From an uncultured Prevotella sp. (GTDB lineage: Bacteria; Bacteroidota; Bacteroidia; Bacteroidales; Bacteroidaceae), in the NCBI GenBank assembly GCA_900315695.1, contig ONAE01000013.1, positions 1 through 64,000 on the forward strand: a stretch of 64,000 nt of DNA, read 5' to 3'. This document shows, piece after piece, positions 45,191 to 53,798 of this stretch. Within the stretch, counting starts at the first letter, position 1; each line of letters begins with the position of its first letter. A program made the translations under genes and the position numbers. The notes beneath the pieces are model-generated. The model did not search any database. It saw only the letters and a list, made by a program, of their open reading frames with translations, and was not told the DNA's origin.

Positions 45191-46441
45191 TCAGGCGGCC
45201 TTTAGAGGGATGACCTCGTAGAACGACACACGCGAATGGTTCTTGACTTTGAAACCAAGGGCCGAAATAATCTTGCCAAGGTTTATTTTGTTGCCTATCG
45301 TGTTCTTGAGGGTCGGGTATGAATTCTGCATGACGCCGATCAACTGGTCGCAGTTCATCTTCTTCCCAACCTCGCCCTCATTCGGCTTGCGGAAACAGGC
45401 CGTAAAAATCTCCGCAAGGTCCTTTTTCTCCATGAAGTCCTGATTCAGCTGTTGGATACGAGTCACCTCGTCGTTATTAAACCAATACGGTGCCTTCTGC
45501 TCCTGCAGTTCATAAACCACTTGCGCATAAAGCTGTCCATAGTCGATGTCGCCCGTATTATCGATCAGCTGACCATCAGGAATCAGAATACAGATATATC
45601 GACGACTTCCTGTCTCATCTTTCAATGGATGACGATTGTTGGTGGTAGCCATAAACGAGGCGAATCGAGGACGATCCTCCTGGGTGCGTCCAAAGATAGA
45701 ACGTCCATTCACCTTGCTTACCGAAAGCGTCTGCTTCAGCGATGACTGCTGACTTTGGGGGATGGCTTCCAACTCATCGAGAATGACGAAGAGATTGTTT
45801 GTAAGAGCCATATCCTTATCAAACTTGTTGGCAAGGTTCAGGTGTTCCAAGAAATACTCACGCAGGTGTAATGGCAACAGACGGCGGGCGAAAGTGGTCT
45901 TTCCACAACCCTGTTTGCCGATAAGAGTTGGTACGCACTCGTTTCCATGAAGCATGTCCATCTGCAACCAATGAGCTACAGAAGAACGGATCCAGATAGT
46001 GAGATAGTTGAGCTGCTCTGAGGTAATACCTGGCAAACGTCCGAAAACATCTGCGATATGATTCTGTCCATCCCATTCTGGTAGATCTGCCAAGAAATCC
46101 TTCACAGGATTGTATTCAGGCACCTCTTCAGAGTTTACATACTCCGTAATTTCTGTCTTGGGACTTCTCTTTTCCAGCACCTGTTCGCGCTTAGCACGAA
46201 TAATGATACTGTTGAGAGCCGCCTGTGTCAGAGGACGATAAACCAATTCTGCCTCGTTTGGGATGCTAGAGGAACTGCCTTCAGCAACATCAGTTGACTT
46301 GGGCAGGATTGCAAATTCTACCTTTCCGTTGAGGATGTTTCGACGGAAACGGTAATTAGTCATGAGGAACAGCTCTATTGCAAGCGTTCCATCCTGAGAG
46401 ACTCCAGAAGTCTCTACAGGCAAAAGATTTCTCTTTGTCAT
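45191..46441 (-). CDS. VapE-family P-loop ATPase (virulence-associated protein E)
   Basis: This 416-residue protein has the conserved VapE core: YNPVKDFLADLPEWDGQNHIADVF, Walker A GKQGCGKTTF (about residues 175-184), Walker B LFVILDELEAI (about 218-226), and the arginine/sensor region SFMATTNNRHPLKDETGSRRYICI. VapE proteins are superfamily 3-type helicase-like ATPases, common in phages, satellites and near Bacteroides capsule loci. The C-terminal ~90 residues form a small separate domain. There is no primase domain, so it is shorter than many Bacteroidales VapE proteins. The gene stands alone between two inverted repeat arms and has its own promoter. Confidence 0.92.
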   Translation of the reverse strand: MTKRNLLPVETSGVSQDGTLAIELFLMTNYRFRRNILNGKVEFAILPKSTDVAEGSSSSIPNEAELVYRPLTQAALNSIIIRAKREQVLEKRSPKTEITEYVNSEEVPEYNPVKDFLADLPEWDGQNHIADVFGRLPGITSEQLNYLTIWIRSSVAHWLQMDMLHGNECVPTLIGKQGCGKTTFARRLLPLHLREYFLEHLNLANKFDKDMALTNNLFVILDELEAIPQSQQSSLKQTLSVSKVNGRSIFGRTQEDRPRFASFMATTNNRHPLKDETGSRRYICILIPDGQLIDNTGDIDYGQLYAQVVYELQEQKAPYWFNNDEVTRIQQLNQDFMEKKDLAEIFTACFRKPNEGEVGKKMNCDQLIGVMQNSYPTLKNTIGNKINLGKIISALGFKVKNHSRVSFYEVIPLKAA

Positions 46442-46533
46442 ATGAGATTAAAAAATTAAATGATTAGCGTTTTCCTTCAGACCTTTTCCTTGTAGCAATA
46501 TTCACGCGCTTTTCACAGCGTGTTTTCATGATG

Positions 46534-46565
46534 CAAAGGTACAAAGAATATTTGAAGTTTGCAAA
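46534..46565 (-). promoter_or_regulatory. Promoter for the VapE gene
   Basis: On the minus strand: TTTG (46562-46565), 20-bp spacer, TACCTTTG (46534-46541). Predicted leader of about 85 bases. It lies inside the inverted repeat pair, so the unit carries its own promoter. Confidence 0.75.
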
Positions 46566-46705
46566 TAATTCTCCAATTTTTGCACAAACAATCTGCTAAT
46601 TAAATCCTCCTAAGAAGATCTTGTAAATAGTTTTCGAAGAAGTGTAACTATCCAGTTTTTGCTGCTATACCAAGAAAAATTTATTTCATAACTATCCCGC
46701 AAATT

Positions 46706-46721
46706 TTCCCTAGTATGGGAA
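46706..46721. repeat. Single palindromic site related to the 20.0-kb array
   Basis: TTCCCTAGTATGGGAA; its reverse complement, TTCCCATACTAGGGAA, equals the 20.0-kb repeat with one extra base. It lies between the VapE promoter and the right repeat arm. Apart from this site, the VapE promoter, the repeat arm and the next promoter, the 617-bp gap 46442-47058 shows nothing recognisable. Confidence 0.6.
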
Positions 46722-46794
46722 TAAAAACACCATCTTTTGACAGTTTGTGGGTTGTCCAAAAATTTCAAGATCATAAAAATTGTAGGTTAGATCG

Positions 46795-46890
46795 TGTGAG
46801 GGTCGAGTGAAGGATATGTGAGGGACTCAGAACACCCTTCACATCTTCCACCCCCTTTTTACAAAGGCATTTTCATAAAAACGTGAGGGG
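46795..46890 (-). repeat. Right arm of the ~96-bp inverted repeat flanking VapE
   Basis: Inverted copy of 45095-45190 (see that entry). The best 78 bases are 46813-46890. The inner end, 46795-46812, matches weakly (GTGTGAGGGT in place of TGTGAAGGGT). No target-site duplication is evident outside the arms. Confidence 0.85.
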
Positions 46891-47029
46891 ATGTTTTTTC
46901 CAACGTGATGGAGTTTGATCTTCAGGACTTTAAGGCACATTACTTTCTTTGTGATTATCTATTTATAAGTTAAAAGTTAAATAATCTCAAAATATGGGTT
47001 GGAATCGGTTTTATTATGAATATAATTAT

Positions 47030-47037
47030 TATATTTG
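47030..47037 (+). promoter_or_regulatory. -7 element for the P-loop ATPase gene
   Basis: TATATTTG fits the -7 consensus, 21 bases before the ATG; no -33 box at the normal distance. Confidence 0.5.
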
Positions 47038-47058
47038 CAATAAAAATCGCAACTGCTT

Positions 47059-48198
47059 ATGGAAGAGGCTTTTATAAACAATCCTTTTGTAGTAGGGAAG
47101 TACCTGTCTGACAAGTATTTCTGTGACAGGTCTGAAGAAACGGAATTCTTACGCAAACAGATTCTCAATGGTCGCGATGTGGCGCTCATCTCACCACGTC
47201 GTATCGGAAAGTCTGGGTTGATTCAACACTTCTTCAATCAGCCTGATATCAAAGAGCAGTATTACACATTCTTTGTAGATATATATGCCACAACCTCATT
47301 TGCAGAGTTCGTATATGTATTAGGTAAGGAGATCTATGAACAGCTGAAACCCCGATCTACAGTCTGGAAAGAGAAATTCTTTCAGATTATCTCGTCATTC
47401 CGCGTAGGATTCAAATTGGATCCAATGACAGGTAATCCGTCTTTTGATTTAGGTTTAGGCGATATACAGACGCCGCAAGCCACGCTTGACGAGATTTTTG
47501 GATATTTAGAAGAGGCGGATAAGCCATGCGTCATCGCTATTGACGAATTCCAGCAGATAGGTGAATATGCCGAAAAGAATGTGGAAGCTCTGCTTCGCAC
47601 AAAGATTCAGAGATGCCATCGTGCCCAATTTATCTTTGCAGGCAGCAAGCGCCACATGATGAGTAATATGTTCAACTCTCCAGCGAAACCGTTCTATCAG
47701 AGTGCCATCAGTATGGGACTTGATCCGATTCCTGTTGATGTCTATGCTGATTTTGCTGTCAGACTATTCGAAGAAAGAGATAAACATATTGAACGTAAAG
47801 TTGTCGAGGCTGTATGGAATAAGTTCAATGGATATACCTGGTTTGTTCAGATGATGATGAATGAGCTCTTTGCCCTGACGAGTCCAAATAATACTTGCAC
47901 ACCAGATATGATCGATGATGCCCGCCACAATGTTATCATGTCACAAGAAAACAGTTATAAGGATTTAATGTCTCAACTTCCTCCAAAGCAGAAAGTCGTC
48001 TTGCAAGCTATTGCAAAGGAAGGTCTTGCCCAGAACATTACTTCCTCGAAGTTTATCAAGAAATACAATCTGAGTTCGGCCAGTTCTGTCCAGGCAGCAG
48101 TAAAGCTCCTTATCAAGAATGACTTACTGACCCAAACGGAACATGGCTATCGAGTCTATGATTTCTTCCTGTCAGCGTGGCTGGCCACGGTGTATTAA
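47059..48198 (+). CDS. AAA/STAND-like P-loop ATPase with a C-terminal winged helix
   Basis: This 379-residue cytoplasmic protein starts FINNPFVVGKYLSDKYFCDRSEETEFLRKQI and has Walker A SPRRIGKSGLI and Walker B CVIAIDEFQQI, as in the archaeal-type ATPase_2/MNS group, which is also scattered through Bacteroidales genomes. FAGSKRHMMSNMF is a probable sensor region. The last ~80 residues (LPPKQKVVLQAIAKEGLAQN...VQAAVKLLIKNDLLTQTEHGYRVYD) look like a winged helix. Its biological role is unknown. It stands alone, with a promoter and shared terminator, just outside the VapE repeat. Confidence 0.9.
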   Translation: MEEAFINNPFVVGKYLSDKYFCDRSEETEFLRKQILNGRDVALISPRRIGKSGLIQHFFNQPDIKEQYYTFFVDIYATTSFAEFVYVLGKEIYEQLKPRSTVWKEKFFQIISSFRVGFKLDPMTGNPSFDLGLGDIQTPQATLDEIFGYLEEADKPCVIAIDEFQQIGEYAEKNVEALLRTKIQRCHRAQFIFAGSKRHMMSNMFNSPAKPFYQSAISMGLDPIPVDVYADFAVRLFEERDKHIERKVVEAVWNKFNGYTWFVQMMMNELFALTSPNNTCTPDMIDDARHNVIMSQENSYKDLMSQLPPKQKVVLQAIAKEGLAQNITSSKFIKKYNLSSASSVQAAVKLLIKNDLLTQTEHGYRVYDFFLSAWLATVY

Positions 48199-48200
48199 AA

Positions 48201-48235
48201 CGAAAGAGTGCAGACCTTCAAGCTGCACTCTTTCG
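48201..48235. terminator. Bidirectional terminator between the ATPase and BspA-like genes
   Basis: A perfect 13-bp inverted repeat (CGAAAGAGTGCAG at 48201-48213, complement at 48223-48235) with a 9-base loop, flanked by A and T runs on the two sides. It serves both convergent genes. Confidence 0.92.
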
Positions 48236-48237
48236 AT

Positions 48238-51200
48238 TTATTTCACTGCGTATTTCTTTCCGTTGATGATGTAGATTCCTTTTGGTAATCCGTTCAGATC
48301 TGTGGCTTTTGACTTCACTTTCTGGCCTTGCAGATTATAAATGTCAAAAGGCTCGTCTTCCGTTTGGGTGATGCCATTAATGCCTGTTGTATTGGTCGAT
48401 AATGGTACGATGTGCAGGAAGTCTCTCCAGACTAATGCTTTCTTGTAAAGCTCGACACTTTCATCAGGGACGTAAAGGATGCACAGAGTCTTGTTAACGC
48501 CGTCGAAGATTGATGCGTCGCCCCTTGTTCCTTCACCACGAGTACCGACAGAACTCAGATTGATAGGTGTAGGATTATAAACTGTGATGGCCTGTAGATT
48601 GACACAACCCTTGAAAGCATTGTTGCCAATCCCGGTAATAGAACTTGGGATAACCACTTCTGTCAGATTCTTGTTATTCTCAAAAGCACTTTCTCCGATT
48701 TCTGTTACAGTATAGGTCTTGTTGTAGTAAGTGACTGTTTCTGGAATAGCAAATGCTCCACTCACCTCCTTGTCATCAGTGATGGCAACGGTAGGCGTTG
48801 AGCTTCCCCTACTTTCTGTAGAAGTGATCTGATAAGTAGCAGCATCATCAGTATCCTTGGAGGTATCACCTCCAGATACGAATTTCATTGCCATGATAAC
48901 CAACTTGCCGTTTTGGTGGGTGATGTTATAGTTGTCTGCCTTCGCCCCACTGACACTGATGGCGTACTCTCCCGACTTACTATTAGTTGTAGCTTTGCAA
49001 CTTACAGTCGGTTTTGTGGTTAGTACAGCTTCCGTCTCATTATTCTTAAAGCCTTCGTAGCTGATGGTGAATTCTGGAATAGCTCCACCTTCGTAAATCT
49101 CGTAGTAACCTGCTGAGATTGTCAGTGCAGCCTTGGCAATCGTTACATTTACCGAACCACTGCTTGCGTCTTTATGATTAGCATCGCCTTTTACCCTGTA
49201 ATAGACCGTATAGCTCTTTGCATCTGTTCCTGTAGGAATCGTTGTGTCATAATTAGTCTTATCCAAACTGTATTCTACGGTACCCGTTTCACTGCTACCA
49301 GCAGTAATTAGATTCTGGGCCTTACCATTATAAGAAAGGTTTGCAATACCTGATGGATTTTGCTTCAGGCTGCCATCTGCCTTGGTGATCGTAAACGTCT
49401 TGCTGCCATTAATCTTAAAGTTGCCACCCTCTTTATCAGTAAGAGTCACAGTAGCTGTTCCTGCATTCTTATTATTGGTATAACTGACTGTGTATTCACT
49501 GCTTGGAACGGTTGTATTATTATCTGTTACTGTGACAGCAGGTTTTTTCTCACTGCCATCATAGGTATAGCTACTTTGACTCAAAGTAAAGGTGGTTATT
49601 TCCTTTGGAGAAATAGTGACTTTTAATGAAAGTGTATCGGAAGGATTATAATTAGGATCATCTTCCACCAAATAATGAACTGTATATGCACCAACATCTG
49701 TTCCCTTAACCTTTGTAATGTCGGCATAAAAATTCTTACCGTCCAATGAGTATTTCAGAGTTCCCTTTTTAGTGCTTCCTGCTGAAATCAGATCTTGAGC
49801 CTTACCATTATAAATGATACCTTCTTTGCCTTTAGGGACTTGTTTCAGGAGTTCTTCCAGCTTGCCTTCTGCCTTGACAATCTCAAATGTTGTACTGTCA
49901 TTAACGATGTAACAGCCACCATTCTTATCTGAGATAATAACTTTGGCTCCTTTTCCAACATTGACATTGTTTTTATAGCTTACCGTGTAATCAACATCTT
50001 GTGTAAAGGTTACTTTACCATATTTAACAGTCACTACTGCGGGCTCCTTTTTTGTACCATCATAAGTATAACTGTTCTTTTCCAGGCTTATTTCAATGTC
50101 ATCAGAAGTGAGTCTCTTGGGATTGATTGTAACTTCCATAGCACTACTTATCGCAGAGTTATTATGATTAGCATCACCATTCACTCTGTAATAAACCTTG
50201 TAGGTTCCAACATCTTTGCCTGTTGGAATATCTTTACCAAATGAAATGTCGTCTGTTTTCAAGCTATAAACTAATGTCCCTGTTTTAGGATTCTTTAGAC
50301 TACCAGCATTTATCAGCTCCAGTTCCTTACCCTCATTATATATGAGATTCCCTTTAATGGTTGGAGCCTCTTTAATCAAATTCTCAAGAATGACATCCGC
50401 TTTTTTGATAGTAAATGTTTTATTTCCACTGACTTTATAATTTCCACCATCCTTATCTGTTATAATGACTGTAGCTTCTGTTCCCGCATTAATATCGTTG
50501 GTATATCTAACTATGTATTCAGCAACCGGAATCAGGGTTGAACCATCCTTTACTGTTACTGTGGGCTTTATGGAATCTCCAGTAAAAGTATAGCTGCTCT
50601 CACTCAAAATAATACTAGGTTTTGAAACTTCTTTAGGAGCAATGGTTACCCCTAATGATAATGTATCAGATGCTGTGTAATTAGGATCACCTACCACCAT
50701 ATAATAAACAGTATATTCCTTAGCATCCTTTCCTTGAGGAATGGCGGTATCAAATACTTTTTTATCAAGGGAATACTTCAAACTGCCAGAAATCCCCTTT
50801 TTTATGGTACCGGCTTTAATCAGATTCTGCGAATTTGTAGTATATGTAAAATTATCTTTTGCAGGTTGTGGATGGGTTGCTAGAAGGTCTTCAAGCTTAC
50901 CTGGTGCAGGTGTGATCTTGAAAGTCTTACTTGCACTTCCAATAATCTTATAATTGCCACCATCCTTATCGGTGATAGTAATTGTTGCTGTTCCAACATT
51001 AATACTATCTTTATAGCTCACAATATACTCATCAGCATCGATAGGGGTTTCTTGCTCTTCTTTTTTCCAATTAACTGCAATGCTTGGCTTAATTTCACTG
51101 CCAGTATAGGTGTATGTCTCGTGTTCCAAAGTAATCTCAAGCTCCTCAGAAGGTAATTCAACAGGATTAATAGGGTATATTTTTGTAAATGAATTCCAAG

Positions 51201-53703
51201 TAGTTTGATCTTTGTACTTGTTAACATCTGTCACATAGAGTGGGGCCTTATCGTAAATATCATCACTGAAAGGGCTATCTCCCAGTGATGGTGGGTTAGA
51301 GCTGTTTATTGTTACCATCTCGATCTTCTGGCAAAATGAAAATGCATTGTTTTGCAAGTATTGAATAGTGGAAGGTAGTGTGATTGTTTTCAGATTACTA
51401 CAATTATAGAAGGCTTTGGAGCCGATAGTGACTATATTGTCCAACTCGAGTGTTTTCAAGCTGCTACAACCAGAAAAAGCATTATTACCAATTGTTGTTA
51501 TAGAAGAAGGAAGAGTGAAAGATTCGAGTTTTTCGCATCCATCAAAAGTATATTGCGGTAAAGAAGACAACTGCATCTCATCAGCAAATACCACTTTTTC
51601 AAGGTTGGTACAAGTCCTAAAAACATTATCTCCCATTGTTGCTATGCTTTTAGGCAATGTCATTTCTTTGATACCACTATTCCTAAATGCCGACTCACCA
51701 ATGGTTGTAGTATTTTCAGATATCTCAATAGTGCTTAAGGTAGAACATCCATAAAACATACTGTCTGAAATTGCAGTTAGGGCAGCAGGAAATTTTATGC
51801 TTTCCAATACAGAACAATCTGCAAAGATTGCTTTTCCAACGCTCGTCAGATTAGCGGCAGAAAGGTCAATAGATTTAAGAGTCGTTGCTCCCTTGAATGC
51901 TCTATCCTCAATGGCTACAATACTATAAGTTTTATTATCATATGATATTGATTGATTAATTGCAACAGTCACGGGATTATCGTATCCAATTACTCTCGCT
52001 TCTTGGGGGTAAGAACTCAAAAGGTATTTTACATTATTATCAGTTATTTCTTTTGTAAAATAGCCATGTAGCTCCAAGTCACCTGACATTCTCTCAGGTT
52101 CTGGGGTATCCCATCCCGAAAAAATCCAACCTTCTTTTGCGGGTACATATTTTTCCACGACTTCACCTATATTCTTAGTAATCTGCTTATCTTTAACATT
52201 GTCAATATAATAGGTAATAGTACCTTGAGGGTCTGATATTTTCGTAAAGGATTTCCATGGGTCTTCATTATAATAAGTGGCGTTATCCTTATAGAATAAA
52301 TATATTAGATAGTTATCACCAAAAGCATTCGCATTGGCTTGAGGTGCTTGATCAGTATAAGAAAAAATGTTCTTTACATTTGAGTCGGATTTATTTGAGT
52401 TGAAAGAGAATGCATTCTCGAGAATACTCAACCTAGGTTGTGTACGTTCTTGAATAATAAGATAAGTAATGTCACAATCATAGAACGCATTCTTTTCAAT
52501 AGTAGCTACAGTACTTGGTATCTCCAATGTTTTAATTCCTTTACAACCATAAAAAGCAGATTCACTAATGGTGGTTAGGCCTGGTCCTCCTTCTTGTGGT
52601 AATGGTAAACTTGTCAACGAAGTACAACCTTTGAAAGTGTTTTTTCCTATTACCTGAGTTTCTTTGGGAAGAACCACGCTTGTAAGATTTGTACATCCAT
52701 AGAACAATCCCTCAGGTAAAGTCGTTAAGGGTGCTGTTATTTCTGCATTTATCAATGAGGTACATTCCCTAAAAACATCTTTTCCGAAGTGGTCTGGATT
52801 AGAAGGAGCAGGAATTGTAATGTCTGTCAATTTCTTGCAACCATAGAAAGCTCCCTCGCCAATCACTGCTAATGACGTAGGTAATGTGACCGATGATAAT
52901 TCTGCACAATCACAAAAGGCTTTTTGCCCAATATTTGTAACTTCAGAAGAAAAACTAACTTTTTTAATCCATTTAGCCCCCTTAAAAGCGTATTTTTTTA
53001 CATCTTGCGTGATAGTTATATCGTTACTTAAAGACGAATTTGCTAAAGTGACATTATTAGCATTACCCATAGGATTACTATCTCCATCTCCATAGTTAAT
53101 GCCCAACATTTGATCAAAAGAGGCATATATAACTTGGTAACCATTACAATATTTAAACACATCATTACCAATGGTGGTTACGTTTGGACCAAGTATGAAA
53201 TTAGTTATATATTTACCACCAGCAAAAGCATAATTCTTAATTTCTGTCACCCCGGCTGGCACTTCTAGTACAGTTATCTCATTCTTGCCGATATATAGGT
53301 GATGAGATAGGTTTAAAGGGTTTGAATCTAAATTGCCAAATTCAATTTCACATAAGTCTTTCACAGAATGGAATATGGCTTTTGAAAGATTGCTACAGCC
53401 TTTAAAAGCATCCTTTCCTATGGACTCCACACTTTCTGGGATGCTGATGGAGGTTAAACCTATACAATTATTAAAAGCATTCTCTCCAATTCTTGTCACA
53501 TTATAGGTTTGCTCGCTATATATCACAGTTAACGGGATGTTTATGTCCCCAGAATAGAGCGTTGCTCCATTACACACTTCAACATTATTTGTTTCACTGA
53601 TGATATTATAATACACTCCACCAATCTCAAAATCATGAGCATTAGCAAATGTCGCTGTAAGAAGCAGGACGAACAAAAAGCATATATTATTAATTCTAGC
53701 CAT
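48238..53703 (-). CDS. Giant BspA-like leucine-rich repeat surface protein with T9SS sorting signal
   Basis: This is a 1,821-residue protein. After a signal peptide (ending TFANA) come LRR_5/BspA repeats (ENAFNNCIGLTSISIPESVESIGKDAFKGC-type) to about residue 470, a Listeria-Bacteroides-type repeat (~495-560, EGWIFSGWD), a second LRR_5 block (~570-845), then four tandem ~170-residue units pairing a YTYTGSEIKP/NAGTATVTITDKDGGNYKI domain with a YSLD...DAKEYTVYYxVxGDPNY domain (~850-1525). An MBG-like domain (ISAGYYEIYEGG) and a short third LRR block follow. The end (IYNLQGQKVKS...GIYIINGKKYAVK) is a T9SS type A-like sorting domain. It is likely a surface adhesin. Confidence 0.93.
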   Translation of the reverse strand: MARINNICFLFVLLLTATFANAHDFEIGGVYYNIISETNNVEVCNGATLYSGDINIPLTVIYSEQTYNVTRIGENAFNNCIGLTSISIPESVESIGKDAFKGCSNLSKAIFHSVKDLCEIEFGNLDSNPLNLSHHLYIGKNEITVLEVPAGVTEIKNYAFAGGKYITNFILGPNVTTIGNDVFKYCNGYQVIYASFDQMLGINYGDGDSNPMGNANNVTLANSSLSNDITITQDVKKYAFKGAKWIKKVSFSSEVTNIGQKAFCDCAELSSVTLPTSLAVIGEGAFYGCKKLTDITIPAPSNPDHFGKDVFRECTSLINAEITAPLTTLPEGLFYGCTNLTSVVLPKETQVIGKNTFKGCTSLTSLPLPQEGGPGLTTISESAFYGCKGIKTLEIPSTVATIEKNAFYDCDITYLIIQERTQPRLSILENAFSFNSNKSDSNVKNIFSYTDQAPQANANAFGDNYLIYLFYKDNATYYNEDPWKSFTKISDPQGTITYYIDNVKDKQITKNIGEVVEKYVPAKEGWIFSGWDTPEPERMSGDLELHGYFTKEITDNNVKYLLSSYPQEARVIGYDNPVTVAINQSISYDNKTYSIVAIEDRAFKGATTLKSIDLSAANLTSVGKAIFADCSVLESIKFPAALTAISDSMFYGCSTLSTIEISENTTTIGESAFRNSGIKEMTLPKSIATMGDNVFRTCTNLEKVVFADEMQLSSLPQYTFDGCEKLESFTLPSSITTIGNNAFSGCSSLKTLELDNIVTIGSKAFYNCSNLKTITLPSTIQYLQNNAFSFCQKIEMVTINSSNPPSLGDSPFSDDIYDKAPLYVTDVNKYKDQTTWNSFTKIYPINPVELPSEELEITLEHETYTYTGSEIKPSIAVNWKKEEQETPIDADEYIVSYKDSINVGTATITITDKDGGNYKIIGSASKTFKITPAPGKLEDLLATHPQPAKDNFTYTTNSQNLIKAGTIKKGISGSLKYSLDKKVFDTAIPQGKDAKEYTVYYMVVGDPNYTASDTLSLGVTIAPKEVSKPSIILSESSYTFTGDSIKPTVTVKDGSTLIPVAEYIVRYTNDINAGTEATVIITDKDGGNYKVSGNKTFTIKKADVILENLIKEAPTIKGNLIYNEGKELELINAGSLKNPKTGTLVYSLKTDDISFGKDIPTGKDVGTYKVYYRVNGDANHNNSAISSAMEVTINPKRLTSDDIEISLEKNSYTYDGTKKEPAVVTVKYGKVTFTQDVDYTVSYKNNVNVGKGAKVIISDKNGGCYIVNDSTTFEIVKAEGKLEELLKQVPKGKEGIIYNGKAQDLISAGSTKKGTLKYSLDGKNFYADITKVKGTDVGAYTVHYLVEDDPNYNPSDTLSLKVTISPKEITTFTLSQSSYTYDGSEKKPAVTVTDNNTTVPSSEYTVSYTNNKNAGTATVTLTDKEGGNFKINGSKTFTITKADGSLKQNPSGIANLSYNGKAQNLITAGSSETGTVEYSLDKTNYDTTIPTGTDAKSYTVYYRVKGDANHKDASSGSVNVTIAKAALTISAGYYEIYEGGAIPEFTISYEGFKNNETEAVLTTKPTVSCKATTNSKSGEYAISVSGAKADNYNITHQNGKLVIMAMKFVSGGDTSKDTDDAATYQITSTESRGSSTPTVAITDDKEVSGAFAIPETVTYYNKTYTVTEIGESAFENNKNLTEVVIPSSITGIGNNAFKGCVNLQAITVYNPTPINLSSVGTRGEGTRGDASIFDGVNKTLCILYVPDESVELYKKALVWRDFLHIVPLSTNTTGINGITQTEDEPFDIYNLQGQKVKSKATDLNGLPKGIYIINGKKYAVK

Positions 53704-53730
53704 GGATGTTTAATTTACTTGTTCAAAATA

Positions 53731-53761
53731 CAAAAGTACAAAGAAAAATTGAAAGTTCCAA
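53731..53761 (-). promoter_or_regulatory. Promoter for the BspA-like gene
   Basis: On the minus strand: TTG (53759-53761), 20-bp spacer, TACTTTTG (53731-53738), 27 bases upstream of the start codon. Confidence 0.7.
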
Positions 53762-53798
53762 GAAAAAAACAAAAAAATGTTTTGCGGACAAATATATG

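Noticed and set aside
45095..46890. Interpretation of the VapE unit as an ordinary insertion sequence
   Set aside because: No transposase motif, no target duplication, and the single gene is clearly VapE; the arms are also longer than common IS ends.
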